64,000 nt of DNA, taken from NCBI GenBank assembly GCA_963784415.1, contig CAWARK010000013.1:310001-374000 (forward strand), written 5' to 3'. The DNA is from UBA7672 sp963784415. GTDB taxonomy: Bacteria; Pseudomonadota; Alphaproteobacteria; Caulobacterales; Hyphomonadaceae. Below are positions 63,763 to 64,000 of the stretch, in pieces (position 1 is the stretch's first letter; each line of letters starts with the position of its first letter). The translations under genes and the position numbers were made by a program. The notes beneath the pieces were generated by a model, which saw nothing but the letters and a program-made list of their open reading frames with translations, made no database searches and was not told the DNA's origin.

Positions 63763-63928
63763 CGCTGATCAGGCCGCATCAGGTCATTTTTCTCAGACCT
63801 TTCGGAGAGCCCGCTTCAAGGCGGTTGATGCATGTGCGGCACTTTGAACGCTTCGAAATCGCAACATGCGCATATAAGAAGAGATGCATGTAAAATATGA
63901 CGCTGAGCCAGCTTCAGGAGTAGTTCCC

Positions 63929-64000
63929 ATGGTTGCCACGACCGATGTCACATTCGCTTCACGCGGAATGCCCCGGCTCAACGAGCCCGCTCCCGATTTT
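63929..64000 (+). CDS. Peroxiredoxin (AhpC/TSA family), start only
   Basis: Twenty-four codons remain: an AGGAG site, then MVATTDVTFASRGMPRLNEP followed by APDF. The MPRLNEPAPDF stretch matches the start of AhpC/TSA peroxiredoxins. The catalytic Cys lies beyond the window. Confidence 0.7.
   Translation, partial: MVATTDVTFASRGMPRLNEPAPDF

Noticed and set aside
1..64000. tRNA or rRNA genes, including an integration site next to the recombinase
   Set aside because: No cloverleaf-like sequence with a GTTCRANNC arm was found by reading; a covariance search would settle it.

Overview
The window is GC-rich (by eye about 60% or more) with Shine-Dalgarno sites, Tat-type signal peptides, and Lgt and ClC genes typical of a Gram-negative bacterium. 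Gene content and protein style (CaiB/enoyl-CoA hydratase pairs, exported type-B carboxylesterases, IS6-type remnants, lasso-peptide B remnant, gyrB tail sequence) suggest an alphaproteobacterium, perhaps Caulobacterales or Hyphomonadaceae. That placement is inference. No rRNA, tRNA or CRISPR array was seen.

Layout. (1) 0-13.3 kb is catabolic: a TetR regulator, an exported alpha/beta hydrolase, a minus-strand operon of three paralogous exported carboxylesterases around a Tat-exported MmgE/PrpD protein, a CapA-like phosphatase, a CoA-transferase/enoyl-CoA hydratase pair and a quinone oxidoreductase. (2) 13.3-19.5 kb is accessory: an 86-bp repeat family, an IS6 remnant that beheads a siderophore-interacting protein, a decayed SDR gene with a 9-bp tandem expansion, and several orphan genes with a small Cro/CI-type regulator. 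(3) 19.9-27.3 kb holds a class III cyclase/TPR protein, a 1552-residue cytochrome P450-membrane-DyP peroxidase fusion and a convergent Crp/Fnr regulator with a perfect TGTGA-N6-TCACA palindrome before its start. (4) 27.6-33.4 kb is an operon of an exported protein, a trypsin-like protease and a 1115-residue membrane protein.

(5) 33.5-44.8 kb looks like an inserted plasmid-like element. It has gene fragments (quinone reductase, lasso-peptide B protein), three 22-bp iteron-like repeats, a Rep-like initiator, a tightly overlapping five-gene operon (SIS-HAD protein, phosphoribosyltransferase-like protein, Orc/Cdc6-like ATPase, unknown protein, PfkB kinase) and a serine resolvase with a res-like site. 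The five-gene operon is the best candidate for an undescribed system, possibly a nucleotide- or sugar-based conflict system. (6) 44.8-56.9 kb is more accessory DNA: a nuclease-fold protein, orphan proteins, a tyrosine recombinase, a WD40 protein, a TIR-domain membrane protein, a second repeat family and a gyrB 3' fragment. (7) 56.9-64 kb returns to core-like genes: lgt, a ClC transporter, small exported proteins, a DsrE-like protein and the start of a peroxiredoxin.

Themes. Broken genes cluster next to the two repeat families, so these sites look like recombination or insertion hot spots. Two groups deserve experiments: the five-gene operon and the cyclase/P450-DyP/Crp group, in which a cyclic nucleotide could link the cyclase to the regulator.
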